Origin: Melioribacteraceae bacterium | GTDB taxonomy: Bacteria; Bacteroidota; Ignavibacteria; Ignavibacteriales; Melioribacteraceae | Length of the DNA: 64,000 nt | Direction: 5' to 3' | Assembly: GCA_016927595.1 (NCBI GenBank) | Contig: JAFGMI010000042.1 | Location: 83,901-147,900 of the forward strand | In this document: positions 1-9,852 of the stretch, piece after piece | How the letters are laid out: every line of letters starts with the position of its first letter | How positions within the stretch are numbered: position 1 is the stretch's first letter | Position numbers and translations under genes: made by a program | The notes under the pieces: model-generated | Told to the model about the DNA's origin: nothing | Databases searched by the model: none | Seen by the model: the letters and a program-made list of their open reading frames with translations, nothing else

Positions 1-717
1 GGCGCCATGCAGTTTTCTTACCGCATCAATTTCACTTTTATTTTCAGAAGAATGCGTATGGTATAAAGAACCGTGGAAATTTTTCGACATCTCATAACTC
101 TCCCGCAGCAATTCTTCGGAGCACGAAAGAACAAACCTGGGTGCAAATCCGTACTTTATTTTTGAGGTTTTATTATGGAACTCCTCAGCAAGTTCATTAC
201 ATGTATCGATTGAGTCCCTGGTGCTTTCTTTAAATTCGGGATACAGATCATTTATATCAACAAGACACTTACCTGCAATGGCTCTCATCTTTGAATCAAT
301 CAGTTCATTGAAGATAACATCCTGATGATTAATAGTCCCCATATCCAGTATGGTCGTAGCCCCTCCCAGTTGTAATTCGGCAATACCAAGACGCACCGAG
401 GCACTTAATGAATTTATGTCATGTGCATTCTCATAAGGGAATATTTTCATCTGAAGCCAGTCGAGCAATTCAAGATCATCAGCCAGACCCCTGAAAAGAG
501 TCTGACATAAATGAATATGTGTCTGTACAAAACCAGGTATTAGAATTAAATCCCTGTGTTCATGCACTAAACCTTCAAAGGAATTAATATCAAAATGCTC
601 TTCTGGTTTAATGCTGCTTATAATTCCGTCTTCAATAACTAACACGTGATTATAAAGTATCTCGTTTTTATTATTAACGGTTACAATTGCTTTGGGAATT
701 ATTACTTGTTTATTCAT
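1..717 (-). CDS. amidohydrolase, TRZ/ATZ (SsnA-like) family, 3' end outside window
   Basis: The reading frame is open from an ATG at 717 to the window edge, giving the N-terminal 239 residues; it is absent from the ORF track because it is incomplete. The sequence has a short beta-sandwich lead, then the metal-binding 'TH-I-H' motif in 'GFVQTHIHL', followed by 'FRGLADDLELLDWL', which is typical of the chlorohydrolase/deaminase branch of the amidohydrolase superfamily. A second motif, 'HTHSSE', lies near the cut end. Members hydrolytically deaminate or dechlorinate purines, pyrimidines and triazines; the substrate cannot be told from this fragment. Its start overlaps the stop of the AhpD-like gene by 8 bp, so the two are probably translationally coupled in one operon with uvrA. 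Confidence 0.85.
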   Translation of the reverse strand, partial: MNKQVIIPKAIVTVNNKNEILYNHVLVIEDGIISSIKPEEHFDINSFEGLVHEHRDLILIPGFVQTHIHLCQTLFRGLADDLELLDWLQMKIFPYENAHDINSLSASVRLGIAELQLGGATTILDMGTINHQDVIFNELIDSKMRAIAGKCLVDINDLYPEFKESTRDSIDTCNELAEEFHNKTSKIKYGFAPRFVLSCSEELLRESYEMSKNFHGSLYHTHSSENKSEIDAVRKLHGA

Positions 718-1063
718 TTTTATCTCCCAACAATTCGTCCAGCTGTTCCATTGCAAATCTGAGATGAGGTATTACAATTGACCCGCCTACAATAAGCGCT
801 ATATTAAAACTCTCGTAGAATTCCTGCCGGTTCGCTCCCTCTTCCACCGCACGATCGATATGATAGAGTATACAGTCATTACATCTTAATACCATTGAAG
901 CGACCAGACCCATAAGTTCTTTTGTTTTGGCGTCAAGCGCCCCGTTGATATAAGCTTTATTATCAAGCGCAAAAAACTTGTTGAAATCTCTGAATCCGGA
1001 GTTTAATATTTTATCGTTCATATCGGAACGGTATTTTTTGAACTCAGTTATTGTTTTCTTCAT
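710..1063 (-). CDS. carboxymuconolactone decarboxylase / AhpD-like protein
   Basis: The 117-residue protein has the AhpD-like redox motif CxxC (C61-N-D-C64) followed three residues later by H68, in a helical fold with a hydrophobic alanine/glycine-rich second half. Family members are small thiol peroxidase partners or gamma-carboxymuconolactone decarboxylases. The intact CxxC-x3-H pattern favours a redox role over the decarboxylase one. It starts 3 bp after the uvrA stop and overlaps the downstream amidohydrolase start by 8 bp, so uvrA, this gene and the amidohydrolase appear to be one transcript. The true substrate is unknown. Confidence 0.85.
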   Translation of the reverse strand: MKKTITEFKKYRSDMNDKILNSGFRDFNKFFALDNKAYINGALDAKTKELMGLVASMVLRCNDCILYHIDRAVEEGANRQEFYESFNIALIVGGSIVIPHLRFAMEQLDELLGDKNE

Positions 1064-1066
1064 AAA

Positions 1067-3898
1067 TTACTTCCTGCATAATTCTTTGACAAGAAATTGT
1101 CCGGTTATACTTTTTTTATTTTTTGCAACTTCTTCCGGTGTCCCTTCTGCTATTATTCTGCCGCCGTGCTCACCTCCGCCGGGTCCGAGATCAATAATAT
1201 AATCAGCGACTTTTATTACATCAAGATTATGCTCGACAACAACAACTGTATTCCCCTTGTCAACCAGTTTCTGAAGTACTTTTAACAGTATCCGGACATC
1301 CTCGAAGTGCAGACCTGTTGTAGGTTCATCAAGTATATACAGTGTCTTACCCGTACTTACCTTACTTAATTCGGTTGCCAGTTTAACTCTTTGCGCCTCA
1401 CCGCCCGAAAGCGTTGTTGCCTGCTGACCAAGTTTAATATAACCCAGACCAACATCGTTCATCGCTTTAATTTTTCTTTTGATTCTTGGGAAATCCTTAA
1501 AAAATTCCAGTGCATCTTCAACGGTCATTTCCAGAACATCATTAATTGATTTTGTTTTATATAGAATTTCCAGAGTCTCCCTATTGTAGCGTTTACCATT
1601 ACAAGTCTCGCAATGGACATAAACGTCAGGTAAAAAATTCATTTCAATTTTCTGAAGACCGGCGCCCTGACAATCCTCACATCTGCCTCCCTTCACATTA
1701 AAGCTGAATCTTCCCGGTTTATACCCTCTCATTTTAGCCTCCGGCAGCTCTGTAAAAAGATCACGAATGAATGTGAACAGTCCGGTGTACGTCGCCGGGT
1801 TGGACCGGGGCGTCCTTCCTATCGGTGATTGATCAATTTCGATTACCTTATCAATATTTTCCAGCCCTGTAATTTCCTTGTGAGGCAGCGGTACTGTTTT
1901 AGAATTAAAGAACTTACACATCAAAGCGCTTACGAGCGTTTCGTTTATCAGGCTCGATTTTCCCGATCCGCTAACACCTGTAATTGCCGTGAAAACCCCG
2001 AGTGGTATATTGACATCAATGTTTTTAAGATTATTACCCGATGCATTTTTGATTTGTATCCGATTGCCATTACCCTTCCTGCGTTGCTTAGGGGACTGTA
2101 TTCTTTTCCGGCCTTTAAGATAATCTATTGTTATCGATTTATATCCATTGCCGCCGTTTAACAATTTAGCAGTCTCATCAGCCACACATAATTCTCCTCC
2201 GTGTTCGCCGGCTCCCGGACCAAGATCGATAAGATAGTCGGAACTTTCAATTGTTTCTCTGTCGTGCTCAACAACAATTACAGTATTGCCGAGATCTCTC
2301 AGATTCTTCAAAGAACTGATAAGTTTGATGTTATCGCTTTGGTGCAGTCCTATACTAGGTTCGTCAAGTACGTACAATACACCAGCGAGCTGAGTCCCAA
2401 TCTGTGTAGCAAGTCTGATCCTCTGCGATTCTCCTCCCGAGAGAGTGCGGGCTGATCGTCCGAGTGTCAGATAATCCAGTCCAACATTCAGAAGAAAGTC
2501 AATTCTCTCATTGATTTCTTTAAGTATTTGTTTTGCAATTATTTTGTCCCTGTCCGTCAGCATTAAGCCGTTGAAAAACTCTTTCGTTTTCTCGAGTGAT
2601 AGATTGGTTACTTCGCTTATATTTTTTCCGCCTACAAGAACAGCTAACGACTCCTGTTTTAATCGTCCACCTTTACAAGTTGTGCAGGTTTTCGTCGTCA
2701 TGAACGATTCAGCCCAGTCACGTACATGATTGGAAGTTGTGTTATCATAAAAATGCTTGATATAATGAAACACTCCGGAGAATTTATGCTTATAATTCAC
2801 AGTTTTACCTCCGCTGTAAGTGTACGTAAACGATATCTTTTCCTTACTGCCGTTTAATAATATTTCCTTTTGCTGATCATTAAGATTTTTTAGAGGTGTA
2901 TCGAAGTCGAAGCCGAGCGATGCCGCTACACCTTCCAGTTGATTGAAGAACCAGATATTCCGTGGTTTCCCCAATGCCTCAATTCCTCCTTCATTAATAG
3001 TCTTATCCCAGTCGGGAATTATAAGGTTGATGTCGAGTGATTTTTTTTCGCCTAAACCGTCACAATCGGGACATGAACCGTAAGGACTGTTGAAAGAAAA
3101 AGAATTCGGAGCCAGCTCCTGATAGCTTATTCCGCAATGATGGCAGGCCAAATTTCGGCTGTAAACGAAATCTTCCTTCCCATTGCTGATTATAAGATTC
3201 CCGTTTCCATAGTTAAGAGATATTTCTACCGACTCGGATAAACGGTGCACCGATTTTTCTGAAACGTTAATCCTGTCAATAACGATTTCTATGTTATGAA
3301 CCTTGTAACGATCGACTTTAAATCCCCTGTAAAGTTCAACCAGTTCGCCATCAACCCTGGCTCGTATAAAGCCGTCTTTTAATATATCCTCAAAAAGTTC
3401 CCTGTAGTGTCCTTTCCTCCCGCGAATAACAGGAGCAAGGACTATTATCCTTGCATCTTTAAATTGGTTAGTTACTGAATCGATTATCTGTTCTGTAGTC
3501 TGCTTTTCTACAGGGCGTCCGCAGTTATAACATCGAGGTTTACCAACACGTGCGTAGAGAAGACGCATATAGTCATATATTTCAGTTACTGTACCGACTG
3601 TGGATCTGGGATTACCTGTCGTTGATTTCTGCTCAATCGATATAGCCGGACTCAATCCTTCAATCAGATCAACATCCGGTTTTTCGAGCAGATTAAGAAA
3701 CTGCCGTGCATATGCCGACAACGATTCAATATATCTTCGCTGTCCTTCGGCATAAATTGTATCAAATGCCAGCGAAGATTTTCCCGATCCCGATAATCCT
3801 GTTACAACTACCAGTGAATCCCGTGGAATATTAAGTGATATATTTTTAAGGTTGTGCTCTCTTGCACCCTGTATTACTATTTGGTTTTCAAAATCCAT
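1067..3898 (-). CDS. uvrA: excinuclease ABC subunit A (UvrA)
   Basis: This is a full-length UvrA (943 aa, as usual for the family), the damage-recognition ATPase of nucleotide excision repair in the cytoplasm. Two ABC modules are visible. The first has Walker A 'GLSGSGKSS' near residue 35 and signature 'LSGGESQRI' near 487. The second has Walker A 'GVSGSGKSS' near 642 and signature 'LSGGEAQRV' near 830. Zinc-finger cysteine pairs occur in 'CYNCGRP', 'CHHCG', 'CPDCDGLG' and 'CEDCQGAG'. The gene is divergent from the YigZ-family gene, with an 88-bp shared upstream region. It is followed after 3 bp by the AhpD-like gene. No missing motif was seen. Confidence 0.98.
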   Translation of the reverse strand: MDFENQIVIQGAREHNLKNISLNIPRDSLVVVTGLSGSGKSSLAFDTIYAEGQRRYIESLSAYARQFLNLLEKPDVDLIEGLSPAISIEQKSTTGNPRSTVGTVTEIYDYMRLLYARVGKPRCYNCGRPVEKQTTEQIIDSVTNQFKDARIIVLAPVIRGRKGHYRELFEDILKDGFIRARVDGELVELYRGFKVDRYKVHNIEIVIDRINVSEKSVHRLSESVEISLNYGNGNLIISNGKEDFVYSRNLACHHCGISYQELAPNSFSFNSPYGSCPDCDGLGEKKSLDINLIIPDWDKTINEGGIEALGKPRNIWFFNQLEGVAASLGFDFDTPLKNLNDQQKEILLNGSKEKISFTYTYSGGKTVNYKHKFSGVFHYIKHFYDNTTSNHVRDWAESFMTTKTCTTCKGGRLKQESLAVLVGGKNISEVTNLSLEKTKEFFNGLMLTDRDKIIAKQILKEINERIDFLLNVGLDYLTLGRSARTLSGGESQRIRLATQIGTQLAGVLYVLDEPSIGLHQSDNIKLISSLKNLRDLGNTVIVVEHDRETIESSDYLIDLGPGAGEHGGELCVADETAKLLNGGNGYKSITIDYLKGRKRIQSPKQRRKGNGNRIQIKNASGNNLKNIDVNIPLGVFTAITGVSGSGKSSLINETLVSALMCKFFNSKTVPLPHKEITGLENIDKVIEIDQSPIGRTPRSNPATYTGLFTFIRDLFTELPEAKMRGYKPGRFSFNVKGGRCEDCQGAGLQKIEMNFLPDVYVHCETCNGKRYNRETLEILYKTKSINDVLEMTVEDALEFFKDFPRIKRKIKAMNDVGLGYIKLGQQATTLSGGEAQRVKLATELSKVSTGKTLYILDEPTTGLHFEDVRILLKVLQKLVDKGNTVVVVEHNLDVIKVADYIIDLGPGGGEHGGRIIAEGTPEEVAKNKKSITGQFLVKELCRK

Positions 3899-3986
3899 TT
3901 GGGTAGTTTTTGATTAAGTTTAAACCTGAATACTACTTATTGACAAATTCAAAATCAATTTAAAACTTGTACAAAAATTCACTGCC

Positions 3987-4610
3987 ATGTCAGAGATTCA
4001 GAAGTTTACAACAATAAAATATCATAATGAATTCAAATTCAAGGAAAAGGGTTCTTTATTTATCGCTCACTCAATCCCTGTTGAAACCATCGGACAAACC
4101 GATTCGGAATTAAACGGTGTAAGAAAAAAATTTTATGATGCTACCCATAACTGTTATGCTTTTCAGCTTAGAGACGGGAATTTCAAATATTCCGATGACG
4201 GCGAGCCTAACGGTACTGCGGGTATACGCATTTATAATGCGATTAAACATTTTGAACTGTTCGATTTAATGGTAGTCGTTACGAGATACTTTGGAGGTAC
4301 AAAGCTCGGTGTCGGTCCGCTTGGAAAAGCTTATTATAATGCTGCAATGGAGGTTCTAAGCTCGGCTGAAAAGGTTGACCGTGAACTTTATCATAAAATT
4401 GAAATTAAATTCGATTTTAATATGACCAGTAATGTTCATCATTTTATAAATATTTACGATGTAAAAAACATCGTAAATAAATTCAGCGAAGGACCAGTAT
4501 TAGAATGTTTGATCAAACCGATTTATATTTCTGAATTAACTAACTCTCTGCGTGAGATTTCTGCAGGAAAAATTACACTTAAAACTCTTATTGATGATAT
4601 TTTTATTTAG
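3987..4610 (+). CDS. YigZ/IMPACT family protein
   Basis: The 207-residue protein carries the IMPACT/UPF0029 N-terminal domain with the characteristic stretch 'YSDDGEPNGTAG' and 'VVVTRYFGGTKLGVGPL', followed by a DUF1949-like C-terminal domain. The family is conserved from bacteria to eukaryotes. Eukaryotic IMPACT binds GCN1 and modulates Gcn2 signalling, while the bacterial role is not settled. The length matches E. coli YigZ. The gene sits alone between uvrA (divergent) and the nuo cluster; a 95-bp gap and a promoter-like element separate it from nuoA, so it is probably not part of that operon. Confidence 0.9.
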   Translation: MSEIQKFTTIKYHNEFKFKEKGSLFIAHSIPVETIGQTDSELNGVRKKFYDATHNCYAFQLRDGNFKYSDDGEPNGTAGIRIYNAIKHFELFDLMVVVTRYFGGTKLGVGPLGKAYYNAAMEVLSSAEKVDRELYHKIEIKFDFNMTSNVHHFINIYDVKNIVNKFSEGPVLECLIKPIYISELTNSLREISAGKITLKTLIDDIFI

Positions 4611-4647
4611 TTCATGCAAGAATTGTAAATTAATAAATATTCTTTTC

Positions 4648-4676
4648 TTGATATTGTTATCCTGTTCAGCTATTTT
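4648..4676 (+). promoter_or_regulatory. candidate sigma-70-like promoter for the nuo operon
   Basis: TTGATA and TATTTT are separated by exactly 17 bp in the gap between the YigZ-family gene and nuoA, about 30 bp before the nuoA start. This is pattern matching by eye to the canonical -35/-10 arrangement. Primary sigma factors of this phylum often use a different -7 element, so the call is tentative. Confidence 0.3.
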
Positions 4677-4705
4677 AGCCTCTAAAATTTATTGACATAA
4701 TATAG

Positions 4706-5149
4706 ATGCTTACAGAGTTCGGAAAGATTTTTGTTTTTTTAATATTCGCAATGCTGTTTGTTGCGATTTCAATCTTCATAGCCAGATTAATCAGACCAAC
4801 AAGACCAACCAAAGAAAAGCTTAAAATTTATGAATGCGGTGAAGAAGCCATGGGCACTCCATGGATAAAATTTAATATCCGCTTTTACGTTGTGGCATTA
4901 ATATTTTTGATATTTGATGTGGAAGTTGTCCTTCTGTTCCCCTGGGCAATTACCTATAAAGATTATGGTATTTACGGATTTCTTGTAGGAATTATTTTTC
5001 TTGTTGTTCTAGCAATCGGTATGGCTTATGAATGGCGGAAAGGTGATCTGGAATGGGCAAGACCCAAACCTAATATCCCCGATCTCAGCAAAATTTTAAA
5101 GAAAAAAATTGCTCAGCCTGAAACTATTGAACCATCGGCTGATAACTGA
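4706..5149 (+). CDS. nuoA: NADH-quinone oxidoreductase subunit A (NuoA)
   Basis: This small membrane subunit of respiratory complex I (147 aa) has three predicted transmembrane helices (about residues 8-28, 63-85 and 90-112). It carries the NuoA signature 'KLKIYECGEEAMGTPW' in the loop after helix 1 and an acidic residue in 'FDVEVVLLFPWA' of helix 2. A hydrophilic C-terminal tail of about 30 residues is longer than in most homologues. It is the first gene of nuoABCDHIJKLMN, where it links the membrane arm to the quinone-binding module. Confidence 0.96.
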   Translation: MLTEFGKIFVFLIFAMLFVAISIFIARLIRPTRPTKEKLKIYECGEEAMGTPWIKFNIRFYVVALIFLIFDVEVVLLFPWAITYKDYGIYGFLVGIIFLVVLAIGMAYEWRKGDLEWARPKPNIPDLSKILKKKIAQPETIEPSADN

Positions 5150-5171
5150 TTTCTAATTAAACAAGTTTGTT

Positions 5172-5663
5172 ATGGGTCTATTAGATAAAGAATTCATTGA
5201 CAGTAATATTGTCATTGCTAAAAGCGAAGATTTGTTAAATTGGGCACGTTTGTCCTCATTATGGCAGTTAAGTTTCGGTTTAGCATGCTGTGCAATTGAA
5301 ATGATGGCTACATCTGCTTCGCATTATGATTTTGACCGATTCGGAGTTATGCCACGTCCCACGCCGCGCCAGGCGGATATTATTATAATCTCAGGCACCG
5401 TAACGCTTAAAATGGCAACCCGGATTAAGCGTCTTTACGAACAGATGCCTGATCCAAAATATATTATTTCGATGGGAAGCTGTTCAAACTGCGGAGGTCC
5501 TTACTGGGAACATGGTTATCATGTCCTCAAAGGTATTGATAGAGTTATCCCCGTTGATGTTTATGTCCCGGGATGCCCTCCCCGACCTGAAGCATTGTTA
5601 GAGGGATTATTAAAATTACAGGAAAAAATAAGAAAAGAAACTTTACGAACTAAAAAAGCATGA
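5172..5663 (+). CDS. nuoB: NADH-quinone oxidoreductase subunit B (NuoB)
   Basis: NuoB (163 aa) holds the terminal N2 [4Fe-4S] cluster that passes electrons to quinone. All four ligand positions are present: the tandem C39-C40 in 'LACCAIEMM', C104 in '[11 protein letters not shown]', and C134 in 'VPGCPPRPE'. The length fits the family. Its TGA stop overlaps the nuoC ATG (ATGA, 4 bp), consistent with coupled translation in the nuo operon. Confidence 0.98.
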   Translation: MGLLDKEFIDSNIVIAKSEDLLNWARLSSLWQLSFGLACCAIEMMATSASHYDFDRFGVMPRPTPRQADIIIISGTVTLKMATRIKRLYEQMPDPKYIISMGSCSNCGGPYWEHGYHVLKGIDRVIPVDVYVPGCPPRPEALLEGLLKLQEKIRKETLRTKKA

Positions 5664-6193
5664 AAATATCAGAAGAGATTTTCGAAATCCTGAAGAATAA
5701 ATTTCCGGATTATAAGTTCGGACTTGAAACTGAAACTCCGGTTGAGCCGGTATTATCGGCTGATCCCTTAAAAATAAATGAAATTGCTCATTTTTTGGCA
5801 GAAAATGAAGATTTATTTTTCGATTCATTAATGAACCTCTCGGGTGTCGATGACGCTAACGGAGAAAAGTCAACCGATGCAGACGGCGCTGAAATTATCA
5901 CGGGAGGTACATTAAGTGTTTATTATCATCTCCACTCAATGAAGTTTAATCACAAGTTAACCGTAAAAGTGTCAACACCGAGGGAGAATCCGGAAGTTGA
6001 ATCCGTTGAAGGAATCTGGAAAACTGCCAACTGGCATGAACGTGAAGCATATGATATGGTAGGAATAATTTTCCTGAATCATCCTGACTTAGAGAGAATT
6101 CTGATGCCTTACGACTGGGAAGAAGGAAGTCACCCGCTGAGAAAAGACTATAAAAATCCCGAGTTTTATCACGGAATGAGAGTACCTTACTGA
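5660..6193 (+). CDS. nuoC: NADH-quinone oxidoreductase subunit C (NuoC)
   Basis: NuoC (177 aa) is the 30-kDa subunit of the hydrophilic arm that packs against NuoD. The C-terminal half carries the family signature, with '[12 protein letters not shown]' and '[19 protein letters not shown]'. It is a stand-alone NuoC, not the NuoCD fusion of enterobacteria. It overlaps nuoB by 4 bp and nuoD by 1 bp (TGATG). The region around residues 70-85 is a little acidic and variable, and no key motif is missing. Confidence 0.96.
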   Translation: MKISEEIFEILKNKFPDYKFGLETETPVEPVLSADPLKINEIAHFLAENEDLFFDSLMNLSGVDDANGEKSTDADGAEIITGGTLSVYYHLHSMKFNHKLTVKVSTPRENPEVESVEGIWKTANWHEREAYDMVGIIFLNHPDLERILMPYDWEEGSHPLRKDYKNPEFYHGMRVPY

Positions 6194-7308
6194 TGGCAAT
6201 TAAGACTGAACAACTAATACTAAACATGGGACCACAGCACCCTTCAACTCACGGAGTACTAAGACTGGAAGTTGAACTTGAAGGTGAAGTTGTTACCAAA
6301 GTTAAGCCTCATCTGGGATATCTTCACCGTTGTTTTGAAAAACACGCTGAAGCTATGTCGTACCCTCAGGTAATCCCTTATACAGACCGAATGGATTATC
6401 TTGCATCGATGTACAATAATTTCGGATATGTTCTTGCAGTCGAGAAACTTATGGGAATTAAAGTGCCGGAGCGTGTTGAATATATAAGAATTATAATGGG
6501 CGAACTCCAGAGAATTGCTTCTCATATGGTTGCTCTTGGTACCTACGGACTAGATATCGGTGCATTTACACCATTCCTTTATTTATTCCGCGACCGGGAG
6601 AAAATATTAACCTTGTTTGAAATGACCTGCGGAGCTCGTCTACTTTACAATTATATGTGGGTCGGTGGTCTGTCGCACGATCTTCACCCGGATTTTGTAA
6701 GAATGACTAGGGAATTCATCAGTTATTTCAGACCTAACGTAGTTGAAGTGAATGAATTACTAACTTTTAATAAAATTTTTATTGAAAGAACCGCCAACAT
6801 AGGTATTCTACCTGCTGATACGGCAATCAATTACGGTATTACAGGTCCTAATTTACGAGCTAGCGGCGTTAAGTGGGATTTAAGAAAAAACGATCCATAT
6901 TCAATTTACGACAGATTCGATTTTGAAATCCCCGTTGGCGAAGGTACAATGGGAACGGTTGGGGACTGCTGGGACAGATATTACGTCCGTGTACTTGAAA
7001 TGGAGCAAAGTCTCAGAATTATTGAACAGGCGCTTGATCAGCTGCCGGAAGGTGATATCAATGAATCCATACCGAAGCGAATTAAACCTCCGGCCGGATC
7101 GGTCTATCAGAGAGTAGAAAATTCAAAAGGCGAACTTGGTTATTTTATAATCAGCGACGGAACCCTCAATCCTTTCAGGGTAAAGGTTCGTGCGCCTTCT
7201 TTCGTTAATCTTTCTGTGCTCAATGAATTGTGCCGGGGTCATATGGTAGCCGATATCATTGCAATCCTCGGAAGTATTGATATTGTTCTCGGTGAAGTTG
7301 ACAGATAA
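6193..7308 (+). CDS. nuoD: NADH-quinone oxidoreductase subunit D (NuoD)
   Basis: NuoD (371 aa) is the 49-kDa subunit that forms the quinone-binding cavity with NuoB. It opens with 'LNMGPQHPSTHGVLRL', whose histidines line the quinone site, and includes 'CGARLLYNYMWVGGL' and the C-terminal 'LGSIDIVLGEVDR'. The family descends from NiFe-hydrogenase large subunits but has lost the metal-binding cysteines, as here. It overlaps nuoC by 1 bp and is followed 29 bp later by nuoH, with no nuoE, nuoF or nuoG in between. Confidence 0.98.
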   Translation: MAIKTEQLILNMGPQHPSTHGVLRLEVELEGEVVTKVKPHLGYLHRCFEKHAEAMSYPQVIPYTDRMDYLASMYNNFGYVLAVEKLMGIKVPERVEYIRIIMGELQRIASHMVALGTYGLDIGAFTPFLYLFRDREKILTLFEMTCGARLLYNYMWVGGLSHDLHPDFVRMTREFISYFRPNVVEVNELLTFNKIFIERTANIGILPADTAINYGITGPNLRASGVKWDLRKNDPYSIYDRFDFEIPVGEGTMGTVGDCWDRYYVRVLEMEQSLRIIEQALDQLPEGDINESIPKRIKPPAGSVYQRVENSKGELGYFIISDGTLNPFRVKVRAPSFVNLSVLNELCRGHMVADIIAILGSIDIVLGEVDR

Positions 7309-7337
7309 ATAATTCAGCAATTACAGTATAAAAAGAT

Positions 7338-8405
7338 ATGTACGATTTTTTAGTCGATCTTATAGGAAATGAAATTATAGCTGCATTTATTTCGGCAGCT
7401 CTTCCGGTTGTGTTCATAGTGCCCTTCGTTATTTTCGGCGTTCTGATGGAACGCAAGGTAGCGGGACACATGCAAGACCGGTTAGGTCCCATGCGCGTAG
7501 GATACCATGGTATTCTTCAGACTGTAGCGGACTTTTTCAAGCTTCTCCAAAAAGAAGATATTGTGGCAGATGGGATTGATAAAAAGTTCTTCAACTTTGC
7601 GCCATATCTTGTTTTTGCCGGAAGTTATGCAGTATATGCGGCTCTCCCCTTCAGCAGCAAGTATATTGGTGCAGATATTGATCTTGGCATATTCTATATC
7701 ATAGCCGTCTCAGGTCTGGTAGTTGCCGGAATTCTGATGGCTGGGTGGACATCCAATAATAAATACAGTCTTTACGGCGCTCTCCGTTCTGCTGCACAGA
7801 TTGTAAGTTACGAAATACCGACTGCATTAATTATACTCTCGATGGTGATGCTCACCGGCACTTTAAGTCTAGCCGAAATGAGCGAGATGCAGACGGCATA
7901 TTTCTGGAACTGGAATATTTTCGGCGGCGCTGAATGGTCTTTTACCAAACTGCTCCTGATTCCCTTCATGTTTGCAGGATTTCTGCTGTTTTATATTTCA
8001 TCGCTGGCTGAAGTAAACAGAACTCCTTTCGACATGCCTGAAGCCGAATCGGAACTTGTAGGCGGTTATCATACTGAATACTCAGGAATTAAATTCTCGA
8101 TGTTCTTTCTGGCTGAATATGCGAATATGTTTGCCGTTTCTGCGCTGGTTTCTGTCTTATTCTTTGGCGGCTATCATTCGCCTATCGGCTATGTCGGAAA
8201 CACACTCGGCTTAGAAGCGCTTATTCCTTTTGAGCAGGTTTTCTGGTTTGCCGCTAAAGGCATTTTCTTCGTTTTTGTTCAGATGTGGCTGAGATGGACG
8301 CTGCCAAGAGTAAGAGTCGACCAGCTTATGACTATCTGCTGGAAATATTTAATCCCGTATGCGTTTTTAAATCTACTTATAATCGGAATAATAACATTAA
8401 TATAG
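7338..8405 (+). CDS. nuoH: NADH-quinone oxidoreductase subunit H (NuoH)
   Basis: NuoH (355 aa) is the membrane subunit that completes the quinone pocket and couples it to the proton-pumping arm. About eight transmembrane segments are visible. The conserved loops 'ERKVAGHMQDRLGPMRVG' and 'AEVNRTPFDMPEAESELVGG' contain the charged residues near the quinone channel. NuoI starts 1 bp after its stop. Its position directly after nuoD fits clusters that lack the NADH-oxidising NuoEFG module. Confidence 0.98.
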   Translation: MYDFLVDLIGNEIIAAFISAALPVVFIVPFVIFGVLMERKVAGHMQDRLGPMRVGYHGILQTVADFFKLLQKEDIVADGIDKKFFNFAPYLVFAGSYAVYAALPFSSKYIGADIDLGIFYIIAVSGLVVAGILMAGWTSNNKYSLYGALRSAAQIVSYEIPTALIILSMVMLTGTLSLAEMSEMQTAYFWNWNIFGGAEWSFTKLLLIPFMFAGFLLFYISSLAEVNRTPFDMPEAESELVGGYHTEYSGIKFSMFFLAEYANMFAVSALVSVLFFGGYHSPIGYVGNTLGLEALIPFEQVFWFAAKGIFFVFVQMWLRWTLPRVRVDQLMTICWKYLIPYAFLNLLIIGIITLI

Positions 8406-8406
8406 A

Positions 8407-9009
8407 ATGAAACAGTATCTGAAAAATACATGGGAAGGCATCTGGACGGTTTTGATAGGTATGAAAATTACCTTCAAACATCTTTTTGTACCGGCTGTTA
8501 CAATTCAGTATCCTGATGTTAAAGTACCATTACCAGAAAGAGTACGAAACAGGCTTTACGTTAATATGGACGACTGTATAGGATGCGACCAATGTGCACG
8601 CGCCTGCCCCGTAAGCTGTATTGAGATTGAAACAGTTAAAAGTCTGCCGACTGAAGACCTCGGTAAAACATCAAACGGTAAGAAAAAAGCACTCTGGGTT
8701 ACAAAATTCAACATTGATTTCGCAAAATGCTGTTACTGCCAGCTGTGCGTTTTCCCATGCCCTACCGAATGCATTTATATGACGGACATTTATGAATTCT
8801 CGGAATTCAAGCGTGAAGGTCTTCTTTATAATTTCTCAACATTGACTCATGAAGAAGTCCTGGAAAAGAAAGCAAATTTTGAAAAGTTTCAGGCTGAGAA
8901 AGAGGCACAAAAGGCAGCCGAAGCTAAGGCTAAAGCTGAGGTAGCAGCTAAAACGAAGGAGTCGGAGAATAAATCCGATACCGGTTCTAATAAGTCAGAA
9001 AACGGTTAA
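8407..9009 (+). CDS. nuoI: NADH-quinone oxidoreductase subunit I (NuoI) with a charged C-terminal tail
   Basis: NuoI (200 aa) carries two [4Fe-4S] clusters (N6a/N6b) on the path to NuoB. The first motif is C57-x2-C60-x2-C63-x3-C67-P. The second is C108-x2-C111-x2-C114-x3-C118-P, with an extra cysteine at 109. After the conserved core, which ends near residue 150, comes an odd tail of about 45 residues rich in Lys, Ala and Glu and ending in Ser/Asn/Lys; it looks like a charged coiled or disordered extension. It starts 1 bp after nuoH and is followed by nuoJ. Confidence 0.97.
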   Translation: MKQYLKNTWEGIWTVLIGMKITFKHLFVPAVTIQYPDVKVPLPERVRNRLYVNMDDCIGCDQCARACPVSCIEIETVKSLPTEDLGKTSNGKKKALWVTKFNIDFAKCCYCQLCVFPCPTECIYMTDIYEFSEFKREGLLYNFSTLTHEEVLEKKANFEKFQAEKEAQKAAEAKAKAEVAAKTKESENKSDTGSNKSENG

Positions 9010-9017
9010 TACATAGA

Positions 9018-9533
9018 ATGGAATTATACGATTTAATATTTTATTTCTTTGCGATAGTTACAGTAGTCTCGGCATTTATGGTTGTTACATCCAAAAATAT
9101 TGTTCATGCCGGTTTTAATTTACTCTTTACATTTTTCGGTGTAGCAGGAATATATGTCCTGCTTGGAGCGGACTTTATTGCGGTCGTGCAGCTCCTCGTT
9201 TATGTCGGTGGCATACTGATATTATTACTTTTCGGTATAATGCTAACAAATAAAATTACAAGTGTTGAACTCAGGACCGGCACTGCTCATATTATTCCGG
9301 CGGTAATAGGTGTTGGTATTTTTTGGGGAGCATTAACGGCAATTGTAGCATTCAAGACGGACTGGGTTGAAGTAAACACTGCATCAACAGAATCAACAAC
9401 AATTATTGGACTTGGGAATCTGCTGCTAACAGATTATGTGCTTATTTTCGAACTTTTAGGCATTTTGCTTTTAGTAGCTCTCATAGGTGCAGCATCATTC
9501 GCAAGACGTGAAATAGAAGAGCTTAAGGATTAA
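9018..9533 (+). CDS. nuoJ: NADH-quinone oxidoreductase subunit J (NuoJ)
   Basis: NuoJ (171 aa) is a membrane-arm subunit with five predicted transmembrane helices. The third contains the family stretch 'AVVQLLVYVGGILILLLF', whose pi-bulge region takes part in coupling. The C-terminal hydrophilic end 'ARREIEELKD' is short. The gene lies between nuoI and nuoK, with 8 and 4 bp gaps. Confidence 0.95.
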   Translation: MELYDLIFYFFAIVTVVSAFMVVTSKNIVHAGFNLLFTFFGVAGIYVLLGADFIAVVQLLVYVGGILILLLFGIMLTNKITSVELRTGTAHIIPAVIGVGIFWGALTAIVAFKTDWVEVNTASTESTTIIGLGNLLLTDYVLIFELLGILLLVALIGAASFARREIEELKD

Positions 9534-9537
9534 TAAA

Positions 9538-9846
9538 GTGGAAGTTGGATTATCACATTTTTTAGTTGTTAGTACAGCGTTGCTGTCACTTGGGATTTAT
9601 GGTGTAATAACCCGTAAAAATGCTGTTATGGTGCTTATGGGAATTGAACTAATACTAAATGCAGCCAATATAAATTTTGTTGCGTTTTCCAAGTACGGTA
9701 ATTTCGGTCTTGAAGGACAAGTGATGGCATTGTTCATTATAGTTCTTGCAGCGGCTGAAGCTGCGATAGCACTCGCGATAGTGTTAAATATTTATAAAAC
9801 ATTCAACCACGTAAATGTTGACGAGATTGAAGATCTAAAAGAGTAA
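9538..9846 (+). CDS. nuoK: NADH-quinone oxidoreductase subunit K (NuoK), GTG start
   Basis: NuoK (102 aa) is the smallest antiporter-like membrane subunit, with three transmembrane helices. The two buried glutamates needed for proton translocation are seen in 'MGIELILNAANINF' and 'LAAAEAAIALAIVL'. The start is GTG at 9538, 4 bp after the nuoJ stop. No in-frame ATG lies close enough to preserve helix 1, so the GTG is preferred. The length matches the family. Confidence 0.95.
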   Translation: MEVGLSHFLVVSTALLSLGIYGVITRKNAVMVLMGIELILNAANINFVAFSKYGNFGLEGQVMALFIIVLAAAEAAIALAIVLNIYKTFNHVNVDEIEDLKE

Positions 9847-9852
9847 AAGTTT

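Noticed and set aside
4692-4697. TTGACA immediately before nuoA
   Set aside because: It lies only about 14 bp before the start codon, so a matching -10 would fall inside the gene; TTGATA/TATTTT further upstream is more plausible.
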